DNA from: Hygrocybe punicea
Lineage: Eukaryota > Basidiomycota > Agaricomycetes > Agaricales > Hygrophoraceae
Direction: 5' to 3'
Length of the DNA: 64,000 nt
NCBI GenBank assembly: GCA_963556145.1
Contig: OY744472.1
Coordinates: 2,356,001 to 2,420,000, forward strand
Below, piece after piece: positions 32,025 through 44,416 of the stretch. Positions within the stretch are counted from its first letter, which is position 1. Each line of letters begins with the position of its first letter. The position numbers and the translations under genes are program-made. The notes below the pieces were generated by a model, which saw nothing but the letters and a program-made list of their open reading frames with translations, searched no databases and was not told the DNA's origin.

Positions 32025-33345
32025 TCAGTCACTCTTCTTCTCTCCCTCCCCCTGCTTCACACCGACGCCTACACTGACGCCGGAATCCGACACCGAATCA
32101 TCATCGCTTGCCGTTTCACTCCCACATGATTCCACCACCTTTGCAAGGCCCTTCACGTCAGGAGTCCTGACTCCTTTGTTGAGTCTTTTAGCCCTTGAGA
32201 AAATCCCCACCTCCTTGTCTCTGATGAAATTGATGGTCACCATCGGCCAAGACGGGTGTGAAGGAATGATGTCGTAAAACTCTGGGGCAAGTGCACGGAG
32301 GGCTGGGAGTCGCGTCCACGCGACGGACGGGAAGTCGTGGTGCTCGTTATGATAACCAACCTGCGAAGCATTGGGTGAGATAACGGAAAGAAGCACCGGG
32401 GGAAAAAGAAAAAGAAACAGACATTATAAGCCAGCCAATTCATGCACCCATAATAACTGTAGGTCTCCTGGTCCAGCCCATCCCACAGATAATGTTCCGC
32501 GATGAAATGACTCGCGCAAGGATGCAAGCTCCCCGCAAAGAAACTAGACATTATGAGGTAGATAAGGGGGCGAAACCCGAAAGCTCGAACCAGGAGCACA
32601 TCAAAGGCGATTTGGACGACAATATTGTAAAAGTGCCATCTAGTGGGTGTCTGGGTGCGCACAAAGCCTGGGCGGAGAGCGTAGAAGATGATTTGAAATG
32701 TTCTACATATTAAGATCGCATCAAGAACCGTGATAACATTTGGGAAAGAGTAGAAACGCACGCAAAGAAAGTTTTACCGAGAACATTATTGAGGCATAGC
32801 AGTTCGAGATGGGATGGCAAGTCGGTGTCGATTCCGTCCTCTCCAAGATGTTTATGGTGTTCTATGTGGTATTTCTACTCGGCTTCAGTGTGGGTTGATA
32901 TAAAGGTGTTTAAATGAGAAATACCTTGAAGGCAGCCGAGTATGGAATACCGATGGGTACATTGGCGAAGACAGCCAGCGCTTTGTTAGCGTTCACTCCT
33001 TTAAACGCAAGGTTGTGCGTTATCTCATGGATGGCAAGAAACAAATTTTGGTTTGCGGTTCCACCAAGGGCATACGCGCAAAACAGAAATAGGGGAGATG
33101 TTGGTCGAGAATGGCGCAGGTATATCGCCACCGTAAGTTGGAGAAGGACAACGGCCAGGACAAGCCATTTTGTCAGAGGTTCGCATCCCATGAGTTTTGT
33201 CACCTTGATATGATAAATGTTTGGGATTCGTATTATACGGCAATGAATAAATATACCTCTGGGTGAGCCTTGAGAATTGCCATCCGCCTGGAACGATGAG
33301 GTTCCTCTGTCATCAACCATAAAAAGTCCGATGGGTCCTGCGGTG
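32025..33345 (-). CDS. Sphingolipid (dihydroceramide) delta-4 desaturase
   Basis: Membrane di-iron desaturase that introduces the delta-4 double bond of ceramide in the ER. The N-terminal signature is SDFLWLMTEEPHRSRRMAIL (about 33330-33270), typical of the DES family. After an intron comes VTKLMGCEPLTKWLVLAVVL with TM spans. All three His boxes are present: HEITHNLAF (about 33030), HIEHHKHLGEDGIDTDLPSH (about 32860-32800; HxxHH type) and YHNEHHDFPSVAW (about 32360-32320). The C-terminal signature YDIIPSHPSWPMVTINFIRD is complete, followed by an acidic Ser/Asp/Val tail ending GEKKSD, TGA at 32025. At least four introns. The first exon and ATG are not resolved: the DFLWLM frame stays open upstream of 33345 without a clear Met. 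Divergently arranged with the SREBP gene. Confidence 0.88.
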
Positions 33346-33588
33346 GAGCAGGATGGGATTTTCCGTCATCCTTATGGGTTGGACTGTTTACAACAGTGCG
33401 ACGAGGACTCCGACCCTCCGAGAGCGACTCAGCACCGCCAAAGTAACTGAAATCTGGACCAAGATGGGTCTCAGCGACGCATATTCGATTGAAACTCTGA
33501 CCACAAACCCAATTTCCCGGTCACTGATTGAGGGCAATCTGACATGAAGACAGGACTGCCACTGGCAGTCACGATCTTACAGCCAAAC

Positions 33589-33594
33589 CACGTG
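33589..33594. promoter_or_regulatory. E-box CACGTG upstream of the SREBP gene
   Basis: Canonical palindromic E-box 73 bp upstream of the chosen SREBP start, in the shared region between the desaturase and the SREBP-type gene. bHLH factors of the SREBP class bind E-boxes as well as sterol elements, so autoregulation is possible. Single site, unproven. Confidence 0.35.
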
Positions 33595-33666
33595 CACCGA
33601 AAGTGGTCTGATTTCGAACGGGAGAGCTCCAAGCCTCCAACGTCCTCCCCCCCGCCGTCGCTGTAC

Positions 33667-36600
33667 ATGGACTTTCAAGCAACGTCGCCTTCGTCTTGCA
33701 ACTCTGACTTGTCACACCGGGCGGACGAGTACTTGAACGATACTGCTTCGCCTGGAATCATGTCTTCAGATCTTGGCTTGGACCCTTCCGACCCCTTGAA
33801 TCTACTGCTGCACAACACCTCTCAGAATGGCAATCCCACTAGTATCGAGTCTTCGAAAACGGGAAGCACTCCAGACTGGTCTCAACTGGCTACCCTCTGG
33901 CCACCACACGACCATTACCTGGATGGCTTGAAATACCCGGACATGGGCATGGAGTTCAATCTCTCCCTCTCGATGAACATGGATTATTCTTCTACCATGG
34001 CTGTAGAACCCAGTGCTCTTCATTTCGAATCGAGCTACGCTCAACCGACCCTCTTCACCACCAACGGATCTGTCTCGAGCGAGTATTTACCGTCCTCGTT
34101 CCCGTTCACCTTCGGCTCTGATGAGTCCAGTGGTGCTTCTTCTCAAGGCGACACCAAGCACCGTCGGCTGAGCATAACTTCGTCGTCTTCCTCGGGAGCG
34201 TCGCTTTCTCCTATCATCGAGCCAAAGATTCCTGCGGCCGCAAGGATCGAAAATCCTGCCGACGATTTGGCACAACGGGTTCGCCAATCTGCAGGCGTGC
34301 TGCTAGCCGTGCCTACAGGTATGCACGGACAACCATTCCAACGTTCGTTTTTCTTCACCAAGTTTATATATAAAGTCATTTACTGTAATGCCATCCATCC
34401 GTGACAGGACCGACCCAGACCCAAACACAATCCAAACTACCAATTCCCCGTCTACCTCGGCCCAAAGTAGCGCCCAAAGTCAAACGTACTCCAGCTAGAT
34501 CTGAATCTTCGTCGGCAGCCTCATCGCCTCCAGCGTCAGACAGCTCCCCCGACCTACGCTTGCATGTCGATACTGTGATGCCCAGTTCGGGTCCCAGTCC
34601 AGATTCCGCCGTTGGTGCCGTGGGACGACCCAAGACGAGCCATACGACGATCGAGCGTCGTTATCGGACCAATTTGAATGCGAGGATCCAGAGCCTGAGG
34701 CAGGCAGTGCCCGCATTGAGGGTGTTGGAGGACAAGGGGAAGCTGAGGATAGACGGGGATGGTGCACCTATTGATGTGGTGAATGAACGTGGTTTCGTCG
34801 ATGGTGTCAAGGTAGCGAGAAAATGTAGCAAGGCAAACGTGTTGGGCAAGGCGGTCGAGTACATTCGGTGCGGTTTTTTCTCTTTTCTTTTCTTGAAACT
34901 AGAGTGCAATATTAAAACGATCTTGCGCAGAGTTTTAAAGAAGAGGGAAGGTCGGCTCATTCGAGAGCAAAACGGATTGAAATCCCTCATTTCTGGACTC
35001 GTCGGTGGACCGGCTTTGCTCAAAGAGTGGGAAAGGGAATGGAGAGCGATTTTTGGCGGGGAGGAAACAGATGAAGTTGAGACGGAGCCTCCAAGTGACG
35101 ATGACGAAGGTGACGATGAAGAAGGCGATGATGGCTTCAAGGATGACGAAGAAGGGAGGGCAAAGAAGAAGGCCAAGGTTGTCAAGACGATAAAGAAGCA
35201 GAAGAAGCCCGTAGCAGCACCAGCGACCATACAGGCTGCTTTGGCGATGGCAAGAAATGATATGACGAACGGAGTCTCAGGTTCTGTAGTGCCTGAGAAG
35301 AGGAAACGAGGACGGCCTCGGAAATTACCTCCAACAAGTTCAGGGCCCGAGGCAGTTTACGCAGTACATGAGTCACAGCCGAAGACTGAACTCACGACTG
35401 GGGCACCTGACGGGCAAACCGTGCAACAGCTCGCCACCGCTAGTCCGGGGCAGTCTTCGCAATACCTCCTAGCCACATTTGCTCTTTTCTCATTCTTCAA
35501 TTCACCTCTGACAAATTCCCCTCCGAGCTCCACGGCTCACACGCACACTGGCACTGTCCTCGGTCACGTCCATCATACTCAAACCGTTCCGACATTAGTC
35601 GAGGCTGGTTATGGATGGCGAGAGCTTATCCAGGCATTCCATTTACTCGTTTCGGCTCTGGTGTTGCTCTCAATCGTTGCAACCTGGTTACCAGCTGCAT
35701 TCAAAAACCGCTGGCTGGTTTCTTCTCTTCTCTCGCCATTCTCATCGTTTCTTATGTCCGATGCAGAGAAATCTGGGGCATTGCCGCTGCCGCCACCACC
35801 ACCACCACCAACACTGCCACCTACCACAACTCCTTCTGGAAATAACGCCGTGGCGTTTGACAGTAAAATTTTCGTAGACGCCCTTGATGCATCTTGCCGA
35901 GGTACTCCGGGCGAAGCGGATCAATTGCGCTCTGCGTTAGGCATTTCGACTGGATTGGTGGGCTTGGTCCAAGGTATTTTTAGGAGAAGAAAGAGCGGAG
36001 GGTTTGAGCAGAAAGGTCTGGAACAGCGAGCTTGGGTACGTTTGGGCGAGCTGGCCGTGCTTGACCGTATGTTTTCTTTCCATCATGCTCCATATACATA
36101 AACACCCCCTAACGCGAAGTCACTGTTTCTTGGGTAGGTGCAACGTCAATTGGATCCCGTCTGCAGACCTACTGGTGCATGCGTTCGCATGTCACATGGT
36201 TTACTGCATCTCCATCAGACTTGTCGACACTTGCGTTGATCATTTGGCGGTTGTCAAGTTCCAAGGCGGCTGAACTTTGGAGTAGAGCCAGGAAGGCGCA
36301 GTTGGTCAGGCCATATGAGAAATTGGTTTTGGAGTGCCTGAGTGTGGATGAAGCCGCGGAACGGCTCGCAACGCGGTCCACCACAGGCGAGAAACTGAGT
36401 CCCATCGCAGTACTCGCATCCATACTGGTACGCGAGAGAGTGAAGAAGCATGCCACTGCCCTCTTCGTGGGGACTGTTCTTCCGGAACAAGCATTTGGTA
36501 GGGGAACGAGTGACGAAGTAGAAGCAGACCTCACGGAGAACGAGGAGGAAAAGACGGCCACGATCGAGGCTGCGGTGTCAATGGGTGGACGGACCGCAGA

Positions 36601-37072
36601 GCTGGGAGAGATGTTGGAGAGGGTGTGGAAGACGGGCGTTTGCGCCCTGGAAGATGTTGATTGTGGTTTCGAGGGCAATGATTGCGAAGGCGCGGAAGAC
36701 AAATGTGATTCGGTCGAGGCAGGGATCATATCGCTTCTGAGGGCAGTCATTCTTTATCGACGGATATTCCCTACGTCGATCGTGTCATGCTCCAACACCT
36801 CCACCAGCGGAGTATCGATCCTGTTATCCTCACCATCGCCACCTTCTCGGAAGAACGGCAAACTGCATTTGGCCTTGCGGAGGACGCTTGGGTCGAGTGT
36901 ATTTGACTTTGTTGACATCGCTGCCGAGAGGAGAGGAGGTGCTGGTCAGACGAAACCAGAACGGGACGACTGCGAGGGACTGGGGATCGCGTTAGAGGAT
37001 GCCAGGGATCAGGTTGTTGATATGTTGATGGATCTTGAACGGCAAGGGAGAGGATGCCGCAAGAAGGATTAA
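33667..37072 (+). CDS. SREBP-type bHLH membrane-bound transcription factor
   Basis: Sterol/oxygen regulator expected to sit in the ER membrane with the bHLH part released to the nucleus. Exons 33667-34318, 34408-34867, 34931-36066 and 36138-37072 give 1060 residues in frame. I chose MDFQATSPSS at 33667; the frame is open to 33544. An acidic Ser/Pro-rich activation region precedes the bHLH: KTSHTTIERRYRTNLNARIQ has the Tyr (ERRYR) that marks SREBPs. The loop is long (about 40 residues) before KANVLGKAVEYIRVLKKREG. An acidic tract, a basic AT-hook-like RKRGRPRKLP and then two likely membrane spans, QYLLATFALFSFFNS (about 35460) and LIQAFHLLVSALVLLSIVAT (about 35625), follow. The 400-residue C-terminus resembles the fungal SREBP C-terminal region (DUF2014 type). 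The gene looks intact. Confidence 0.85.
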
Positions 37073-37506
37073 TATTATGACTCTGGCGTTAAGATATATC
37101 TCCAAATTTTATTATAAGATACCACTAATAATATTGGCGCGGACTCAGATACCTTGCACTGCCACATCGATCAGTGGAAAGCGCCAGCGTCGTAAAAATA
37201 ACAGGAAGATATAATGTAGCTAATAATTGCCGGGAGAAACGGGATCCGTGTCCTTAGGCTCGCCCCAATGACTCAAATACCCGTCATTGTTCCGGTTGAC
37301 ATACGCGTCTACACGCAGAAATCTATAAAGTGCTGCCAGGTGCTGCCAGCGGCCAGTGGGTTTCCTTGATCTCACTTCCCATCCTACACTGGCACCTTGC
37401 GTATGCAAGCAATAGGTAGAACGATCATAAACAAGGCAAGCGGTTACTGCGGCGAACCTGATTAGAACCTAACCTTACGCCTTGCAAGCTTCATATCCAA
37501 TCTTCA
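37073..37506. other. Intergenic region upstream of the oxidase gene
   Basis: 434 bp without a supported ORF. It holds the 3' flank of the SREBP gene and the promoter of the D-amino-acid oxidase gene. No clear TATA box or repeat seen. Confidence 0.5.
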
Positions 37507-39196
37507 ATGGCTGCCGTAGTCTCCGAGAAGCTCAGAAACGTCGTTGTGATCGGTGCTGGTGAGTTGGTGTAATGCTCGTAAGGCGCAGCGGTGGTACCAA
37601 TAGCCGTCCGAATGGCGAAAATCCCATCGCTGATCCTGCAGCACAAGTGTTGCTACATGACGAGAAAAGAAAAAAAGAACTGACTTTGATTGATTTTCTT
37701 TGCTCTGCTAGGTGTCGTGGGTCTGACGACCGCATTGAAAATTCAGGACAAGGGGGGATACGATGTCACTATTATCGCAGAAACCTTACCGACCGATCCG
37801 AAAGACATCAAGTATACCAGTCATTGGGCAGTGAGCGCCATTGTTTTATCATCCATCTCTTTCATTGGGAACAAAATATTAAAATTTCAGGGAGCTCATC
37901 ACGTCAGCCATGGTGGAGATAAAAGGCAGCAAAGTACATCTCTTTGATGCTATTGTAGAAATTTGCTCAAATTTTTTTTTTTGCTTGCCATTGGTGCAGC
38001 TATGGACAAGGAAACGTTTAGGACGATGTGGGGGTTATCGGCTCCCGGAGGAGCTGCGGAAGGATGCTTTTTGCGGATTCCCCAAACCGAATTCTACTCC
38101 TCCGAAATATCAAAACCCCACTTCCTGGAATTCATGCCAGACGTGAGTGATGATGTTTCCCTTCATCTTTCTGACTGTAAACTAATATTGGCAGAATAGT
38201 TCGAATACCTTGAGAAGAGTGCTCTTGTTCTGGGAAGCGTGTCCGGATTTAAATTCTCCACCGTCACAATAGATCCCGCCCTTTATCTCAACTACCTTCT
38301 TGCTCGTTTCCTCGCCAACGGGGGATCCGTTGTACGTGGGTCTATCCAACATATCAACCAAGTCATCGAAGGAGGAGCACGCATCTTCTCTCCTGCCAAG
38401 AAACTCTCCTCTTCGTTTGACGCTATCGTTGTCTGTGCAGGTCTCGGTGCACGCACCCTTGGTGGGGTAGAAGACAAGGACATGTATCCTGTCAGAGGCC
38501 AAACAGTTTTAGTGCGTGCACCTTGGGTACAGTTTGGGAGGACCTTCAGTGCGGATAACTGGTGGTCGTATATTATTCCGAGGAGGAATGGCGACGTCTG
38601 TGTTGCACCATCTTCTTATTTCATGATAAAACCCCAATGATTTTTTATTTTTTCATTTTTATTTTGCAGGTGCTTTTAGGTGGTACCAAAGGTCCCGATG
38701 ATTGGCAAGTGTCACGACAAAGCAAACTAGCAAAACAGCGTTGTTTTTGACAGAATCGGCGTCTGGTCTTTTTTTTAGGTTTTCGTGTCCACGCCCCGAG
38801 ACCACACTTGACATCCTCAAAAATGGTCTGACCATATGCCCGGAACTCGCACCCCCAGAAATTCGTGCAGTGCGTGAACCCAAAGTCGAAGATATCTTAC
38901 CATTGGTCATAGAAGAAGGTTGTGGATTAAGGCCTGCGAGAAAGGGCGGGGTCAGGCTCGAACTTGAATGGTTTGATGCCATAAAGGCGAACAATGCCAA
39001 AGTGCCCGTCGTCTACAACTATGGGTGAGGTTTTTTTAACGTTGCGGAAAAAAAAAAGGAAAAAAAAACTCTCTTGTGGGTGGCAGTTTCTGACGACTTC
39101 GTTGTGGACAGTCACGGAGGCGACGGATTCCAGTCGTCGTGGGGATCGGCGTCCATGGCTTTGGACTTGTTGGAGAGTGCATTCCCCAAATTGTAA
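37507..39196 (+). CDS. D-amino-acid oxidase (FAD flavoprotein)
   Basis: Oxidises D-amino acids to keto acids, ammonia and H2O2. Start MAAVVSEKLRNVVVIGAG at 37507; the FAD-binding GAGVVGLTTAL is completed over the first intron (from 37560). Then YTSHWA-GAHHVSHGGDK (FAD-contact block), TFRTMWGLSAPGGAAEGCFL, FKFSTVTIDPALYLNYLLAR, VVCAGLGARTLGG and YPVRGQTVLVRAPW. After further introns come TTLDILKNGLTICPELAPPE, GLRPARKGGVRLE and the C-terminal signature VVYNYGHGGDGFQSSWGSAS. The protein ends FPKL, a possible weak peroxisomal PTS1 (PKL instead of SKL), fitting the usual peroxisomal location. Five or more short introns. All key blocks are present, so probably functional. Confidence 0.9.
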
Positions 39197-39353
39197 AACG
39201 TTCCGTTCGTAATGGTGAGTGGTTCATCTACTTGTTAAAAATCTCCCCGTCGGTCGGCATTTCATTATTCGATATCTGATGGATTTGGGGTGGTGTCAAT
39301 AGGGTTTGGCAGAAAACTTGTCAGAATGGGTGGCAATCTCATTGTAATATATA
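39197..39353. other. 3' flank of the oxidase gene
   Basis: No gene seen; ordinary sequence before the repeat island that starts at 39354. Confidence 0.5.
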
Positions 39354-39355
39354 TA

Positions 39356-39740
39356 CAGTATTCAATGGCTCCTTTGAACACAAAAATTACCCTCAAATGC
39401 CACAGGTAGCCAAATTATCTTGAACAAAATCTGAATGGACAGAAGGTTGCTCATATATCTCAAGACCTCTCATACCAATTTTTAAAGAAATCTGTTGATA
39501 CTGGAATGTTTTATGGTCAAAACATTAGTGTTCAAAGGAGTGATCAGATTTCTCTCTACTTTATGAATATTCAGTTTCTAATTTTATTGGTGGTTTTGAA
39601 TAAAAAACAATATCTAGATAGGTTCAGATAATACACTAAAGGAATTAGAACATTTTTTAGCAGTAAAAATCAGTACAGAATCAATTATATCAGGGTGTTC
39701 AAAGGACTGGTAGTGTTCAAAGGAGCCATTGAACACTGTA
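39356..39740. mobile_element. 385-bp Tc1/mariner-like MITE
   Basis: Terminal inverted repeats CAGTATTCAATGGCTCC... and CAGTGTTCAATGGCTCC... are 26 bp with one mismatch and reach TTTGAACAC. They are flanked by TA on both sides (39354-55, 39741-42). GTGTTCAAAGGAG also occurs inside near 39529 and 39690. No coding capacity. Confidence 0.9.
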
Positions 39741-39827
39741 CATGCATCGATTCCTTGCCTTGGTCTTGGTTCACAAAGTGCATATTCTCCTAGACTTGCG
39801 GAATTATAATTATGATGCTTACACTTA

Positions 39828-40619
39828 CAGCGGTTTTCATAAACATGCGGAAAAGTTGAAAAAAGATTTGAGGTGTAAAAATTTTGGACTTGGTGAAATT
39901 TCTCTTGTATCTCATGGAATACTGCATGGATTGAGATGGTTATAGAGGGAAAGTTGTACTATTTCTTAAGGGCTTTCTACTCCTGTAATTACATTTGGAC
40001 AATATTTAGTGTATGGTCAGTTGTAGATGAAATAACAGGGAAACCAGGTTTTTTTGAGACCCAAAATGATATTGTCAAATTATGGCATCAAATGAGCTCC
40101 TATGAAGAAGATTGTAGGGAGAAAATTGTTCATTTTTTCAAGGGCTAGAAGTACATATACCGTGTTTTTCTTCATTTTTGTGTTTTGAGCCAATATTTAT
40201 AATTCTTGCATTATTCTAATCCCAATGCAATCAAAAATAGTACTGATGTAATATTGGCTCAAAACACAAAAATGAAGAAAAACACGGTATATGTACTTCT
40301 AGCCCTTGAAAAAATGAACAATTTTCTCCCTACAATCTTCTTCATAGGAGCTCATTTGATGCCATAATTTGACAATATCATTTTGGGTCTCAAAAAAACC
40401 TGGTTTCCCTGTTATTTCATCTACAACTGACCATACACTAAATGTTGTCCAAATGTAATTACAGGAGTAGAAAGCCCTTAAGAAATAGTACAACTTTCCC
40501 TCTATAACCATCTCAATCCATGCAGTATTCCATGAGATACAAGAGAAATTTCACCAAGTCCAAAATTTTTACACCTCAAATCTTTTTTCAACTTTTCCGC
40601 ATGTTTATGAAAACTGCTG
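39828..40619. mobile_element. 792-bp foldback Tc1/mariner-like element, copy 2
   Basis: Same length and structure as the copy at 16352-17143: inverted arms of 370 bp around a 52-bp loop, ends CAGCGGTTTTCAT and CAGCAGTTTTCAT, TA on both sides (39826-27, 40620-21). By eye the two copies differ at only a few bases, such as the change at about 40001 that makes NYIWTT into NYIWTI in the left-arm ORF (39936-40148). The right-arm ORF (40511-40299) is unchanged. It lies 87 bp from the MITE at 39356. Confidence 0.92.
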
Positions 40620-40813
40620 TAACCGCCGATACTGTATGAGGATCCATTGCGACCAAATCCACATCGAAATCAATTGACCCATCACCACAGTACAATGACA
40701 TGAACGTAGATTCAAGGACGCGGATCTAGTCGTTTCTTCTCCACCTAATTGTAAGCGACTTATATTATGTACCTCGCACCAACACGGCAATCCAAATTAT
40801 GACGTTGGACCGA

Positions 40814-43800
40814 TCAGATCCCCAGTGGTGCATGTATCTCTGGCGAGTCCTGTGGGTCTGACTCTTCCGCCGCCGCCGCCGCATCGTCCAAACTCTGTTT
40901 CTGCTGTAAAGCCGCCAGTTCCACTGGTGTTTTGAAGATGGTAGATAGCGCAAACTTGGAATCGCATGCCATCCGGAATTGGTCCATCCGAGGCGACTGG
41001 ATGTCCGTTAAAAATGCAATGACGGCCAGTGCAGTCTAGTAAGTGCGATATATATTGGGGGGAGAGAGGTTAGGCATTTGTTTGCTGCATGCGACGGTCT
41101 GCCGCACCTTGATGTCCAGCTCCACATGCTCATCCAAGACGCTGAACAAGGTATTTTCCAGTTCTTCCGGTGGTGCCTCAAGCTTGTGTAAAACTTTGGT
41201 GGCAGCGAGGATAGCTGGTGCAGAAGTTGAATGGCGTTGAAGGTATTGCGAATTAAAGGTATGGACGGAGAGCTCTTCGGGTAAGAGTGCCAACAACGAT
41301 TCAGCAAGGACGGGACCTATCGGAGCAGGGAGTGGCTGAGGAAAGGAGGACGCTATTTTCAGGTAGAAAATCATAAGCATAAGGTTACAATAATATTGTT
41401 GGCAAATGAACGAACGTACCGATCAGTCGAAATTGGACGGTCCGGATATGGAGCTCTGGGTCCTGTGTGTCCAGTCGTCGCGCGTGGTTGAGGGCTTTTG
41501 CGGCTTGTAGATACTTTTCTAGTGAAACAGCGTTGATTAGGAAACACTGCAACTACCAAGACGGATGACTCACTCCGTCGGACGGCAACGTCATAGATGG
41601 CTATCCACACCTCAATATTGTTGCTTGCAAGGGTGGCTAAAGGGCTAAGAAACTTCGCGGCACGTTCGAGGGGGTCTGCGGCTGAGATGAGTTTCAAGCC
41701 GTCCGGATCGTCGTCTCTAACAGGCGTCAGTTCAGGGCCTTTGTCTTCGTTGGCAGGAGATAAACCCGCTGTTCGTAGGCGGAAAATAAACACATTGTGA
41801 AACACAATATTGGGAAGAGCAGACCTTTTTTGCCTTCGAATTGATTCCTCAGAGCGGCTTTTTTGGCCTTCTTCTTTGCTTTCTTCTCAGCGCCTGTGAT
41901 ATTGCTTGCTAACGGGCCAACATTCCATGAGAAATAGCCCACCACAAGGAAGACATACAATACCTGTTGACGTTGAAGATGTAGCAATTGACGGATCGTC
42001 AAACACGGCAACATATATCTGTCGGTTAGTAGGAAGAATTGGTAACGTGAACACGATGCATTGAACAACGACGAGCCTTGGATGCTGATAATGCCGCCAA
42101 GATGTAAGCTGGGTGCGACCGAAGTTGGTCCTCCCATTTGATGAGACTTCGTGATTAATCATCAGCATTGTCACAAGCAGAAACAAGTGATTAGAAGCAA
42201 CTGACTTCAAATATATATTCACCGTGAACTTGCGCAATGAATAACCATGAAAATCATATTGGTCGTCCTCGATCTCGTCAAAAACCTGACCTCAGATAGT
42301 TTAATTAATCTCACGCAAGCGTTGGCGTGATGCTCCTGGTAAAAAAAAATATAGGGACAAACAGACCTTTTGAACCGCGTAATATCTCTTCAATGCCAAA
42401 CTCAGTTTTCCCTTTCGATAGTGAGCGTTGCCTTCTTCAATGAGATAAAGCAACGACTGCATATCCTCAAGGTCTGCGCCAGGGCTTACTGCGTCTCTCT
42501 GGTTTATGGCTAGTTAGCCGTATACATTGAAGGACGGTCCCTGATTCTGACCGAATCACATATTCAGACATACCTTTGTGAAGCAACCCAAGACTTCGTT
42601 GGCTTCCTCCACCAAGCCAGCTCTCAAGCGGTATTTAGCGCATTTGGTGTTCAGAAATCGATCTTGCCCGTCCAGCACCCGCGCCTCATCCAGACACCGT
42701 GATGCACCGATAAGGTCACCAGCGTGCTTCAAGACACGAGCTTTGCAGGTGTAGAGTTCTGGGAGTGTTGGTGTGTGTGAGAGGGCAAGGGATAGATAAG
42801 AGAGGGCACGAGTGGGTCGAGAAAGATATGAGTGGTGTTGAGCCAAAAAGTATAGAATCCACAAATAGGTGGTTGGTGGCTCATCATCAGAGACCTTGGT
42901 CGTATCTAATTAAGAGATCATCGCACGACAGGCATGAATAATGGCAGCATCAGCTCCGGTAAGTGATTACCTGATGCAAACCTTTCACTGGCTTCTTCAA
43001 CAATATCTTCAATTGTTTGCTGCTTTTCCTGGTCACGATAGAGAGCTTTGATATCAGCAAATAGTGACGGTATGCCTTTGGTCAGGCCAGAATATAGATA
43101 TGGCTTGACCAACTCCCGAAAGTCGTCTCCTTGTTAAAGCGATCAGAGCATTTAGAAAGATCGTCAACGGAAGTGAAACATGAAAAGTAAATTACCCGTG
43201 GCTATGGTGAGAGCAAGACGACCAGGTGCAGTCGCTCTAGGTATTTGATTCGAAAATTCACGAAGAATATTCAATGCTTCCGCACGGTTCTCGTCTATAG
43301 ATGTATCTAAACAGAAAGTGCATAGTTCAACGGCAATGTCCCAACCGTAGAAACATGGGAGCTAGCACACCTAAATCGAGTCCTCTACTAGAGATGAACC
43401 CTCGATAATAGTCATAACAGTCTGGATTCTGTTCAATGAGAGCACGCCAAGCATGCTTAGCCTCGTCAGATCCAAGTTTTGATAGGAGCCGTGCTAAACA
43501 GGTACTACATATTGGCATGAACATGGCAATTCGAACGGAGGTATCTTACCTCTGATCTCCATGATGGCTGTGCGGTCAACAATGGCCCGAGTCTTGGCGT
43601 AGATATCCAGCAAACTGAGGGCTTCGGATGTTTCGCCCAAATCTTCCACTAAGCGAACATAGTACAGCATGCATTCAGAATGCTCGACGTCATAATCTGG
43701 GACATTCTGCGCTACACTGAATGGTTTGCGATCACAGAACTAGTTGGTTCATACCTTGATTGTCCGCTCATAATGATCCAGAATCTTCTTCGCATCAAGA

Positions 43801-44416
43801 AGGTTTCCGTTGAGGTGGTACGCCACAGCCAGGCCAACCCAATGTTGTCGTAAACTGGGTCGAAGTTTGAGGAGCGTATGGCGCGTTTCCACCAAGCCGT
43901 CGTATATCCGCAGTTGAGCTTGAAGCTGCGCTGCGTCTCGCAGAATATTTAGGTTGTCCTGAATGGACTCTATTCGATTGATGAATGGTATATACATATT
44001 CAAGTACACACGCACTTTGTCGAACTTCAAAGCCTGGCTATAAGATTTGAGGGCTTCTTCGTAGTTCTTTTCTCCCTTCTGTATTAGCCCAAATACATGC
44101 CAGCAGATATGCGACGTCAAATCAAGACGGACGCCTTTCTTCACAAGCTCGATGCCCTCGTCACGTTTTCCCATATGTGTCAGAATGAGGCCTTTCATAC
44201 ATAGGGTTTCTGTTATGCATGGCCTCTCAACACGATCGAAAGAACAATTAACAAATTAATCATACCGCCGTGCTCGGGATACTTTTTGAGTATTTGATCT
44301 GCAATTTTCTGGCCTTTCTTTAATTGCCTAGTTTCATAGAGTGTCAGCAACTCTTTGAACAGAGAAGCCTCTTTGGATGCTAGAACTCGTTTATTTGGGG
44401 CAAGAGGCGGGACCAT
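40814..44416 (-). CDS. NAA15: NatA N-terminal acetyltransferase auxiliary subunit NAA15
   Basis: Ribosome-anchoring TPR scaffold that holds the catalytic subunit NAA10 and co-translationally acetylates protein N-termini. Start MVPPLAPNKRVLASKEASLF at 44416; a TTG further up is open but the canonical start is here. Conserved blocks: ELLTLYETRQLKKGQKIADQ, ILKKYPEHG, then ETLCMKGLILTHMGKRDEGI (about 44200), SHICWHVFGLIQKGEKNYEE, ILRDAAQLQAQLRIYDGLVE and LRQHWVGLAVAYHLNGNLLD. TPR helices continue through 43500-42560 (ALSYLSLALSHTPTLPELYT, ARVLKHAGDLIGASRCLDEA). A Lys/Ala-rich segment (EKKAKKKAKKAALRNQFEGK, about 41890) matches the charged region of NAA15. It ends EIHAPLGI, TGA at 40814. Many introns. 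Divergent from PDS5 with a 181-bp gap. Confidence 0.88.

Noticed and set aside
34661..35230. 189-codon minus-strand ORF opposite the SREBP gene
   Set aside because: Poly-Ser/Leu translation is the complement of the acidic and basic tracts of the real gene.
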